Assembly: GCA_946886185.1 (NCBI GenBank)
Contig: CAMPIC010000214.1
Coordinates: forward strand, 1 to 5,847
Origin: an uncultured bacterium
Lineage (GTDB): Bacteria; Eisenbacteria; RBG-16-71-46; CAIMUX01
Direction: 5' to 3'
DNA length: 5,847 bases
A program made the translations under genes and the position numbers. Below the pieces are notes generated by a model that was given only the letters and a program-made list of their open reading frames with translations, made no database searches and was not told where the DNA came from. Numbering within the stretch: position 1 is the first letter of the stretch; each line of letters begins with the position of its first letter. This document shows positions 5,762 to 5,847 of this stretch, one piece after another.

Positions 5762-5847
5762 CGATAAGTCAATCGGATTCGCTCGAGGAGCGGCTCCAAG
5801 AAGAGCTTTGGCAACAGCACCGGATCGAGATTCCGGTACAGTACTGG
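5754..5847 (+). CDS. Possible start of a following gene, cut by the window end
   Basis: GTG 5754 overlaps the aminotransferase stop (GTGACTGA) in the +1-shifted frame and has AAGG 8 nt upstream, a common arrangement for a coupled downstream gene. The first codons read V-T-D-D-K-S-I-G-F-A-R-G-A and stay open to the end. From 5793 on, however, the sequence is the duplicated 55-mer read in a different frame, so at most about 13 residues could be genuine. No family can be recognised. Confidence 0.2.
   Translation, partial: MTDDKSIGFARGAAPRRALATAPDRDSGTVL
5793..5847 (+). repeat. 55-bp exact direct repeat, terminal copy (probable assembly overlap)
   Basis: This is the second copy of the 55-base stretch at 5584-5638, ending exactly at the end of the window. 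It lies after the aminotransferase stop. A terminal duplicate of exactly 55 bases fits a de Bruijn-graph vertex (55 is a common k-mer size) better than a biological duplication. A partial tandem duplication of the gene's 3' end remains possible. Confidence 0.9.

Overview
This is a GC-rich bacterial window, most likely a whole short metagenomic contig. The left edge cuts a gene. The last 55 bases exactly repeat an internal stretch, which looks like an assembly-graph overlap. A secreted pitrilysin-type protease with an export signal suggests a Gram-negative, periplasm-bearing lineage. I cannot name the phylum from sequence alone, and no RNA genes, insertion sequences or CRISPR arrays were seen.

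Layout. (1) Positions 1-2607, minus strand: a large M16A zinc metalloprotease (pitrilysin/insulysin family), 869 codons present and its C-terminus beyond the left edge. It has a complete HxxEH(x76)E zinc site and the C-terminal R-x6-Y substrate-contact motif. (2) Positions 2608-2950: a divergent intergenic region with a hairpin and four tandem ~39-bp repeats. Each repeat carries an ATG and the first eight codons of a start region, followed by the Shine-Dalgarno segment for the next ATG. (3) Positions 2951-3661, plus strand: a membrane CDP-alcohol phosphatidyltransferase whose first eight codons are a diverged fifth copy of the repeat. (4) Positions 3662-3814: a short spacer with two dyads and a -10-like TATGAT next to the following start. 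(5) Positions 3815-4558, plus: a MerR-type regulator with an 11-copy pentapeptide (15-bp) repeat linker and a C-terminal domain. (6) Positions 4643-5761, plus: a class V PLP-dependent aminotransferase of the isopenicillin-N-epimerase-like group. It keeps the Schiff-base Lys but appears to lack about 28 residues in frame, including the Asp that pairs with the PLP ring nitrogen. (7) Positions 5754-5847: a possible start of a next gene running into the terminal 55-bp repeat.

The genes do not form one obvious pathway: a periplasmic peptidase, a phospholipid head-group enzyme, a regulator and a PLP enzyme. The three plus-strand genes are co-directional but separated by 153 and 84 bp, so an operon is not established. 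The most unusual items are the iterated translation-start array before the phosphatidyltransferase, the missing PLP-Asp block in the aminotransferase, and the possible leaderless start with a spacer dyad at the MerR gene. The aminotransferase deletion and the terminal repeat may be assembly errors and should be checked against reads before any biology is built on them.
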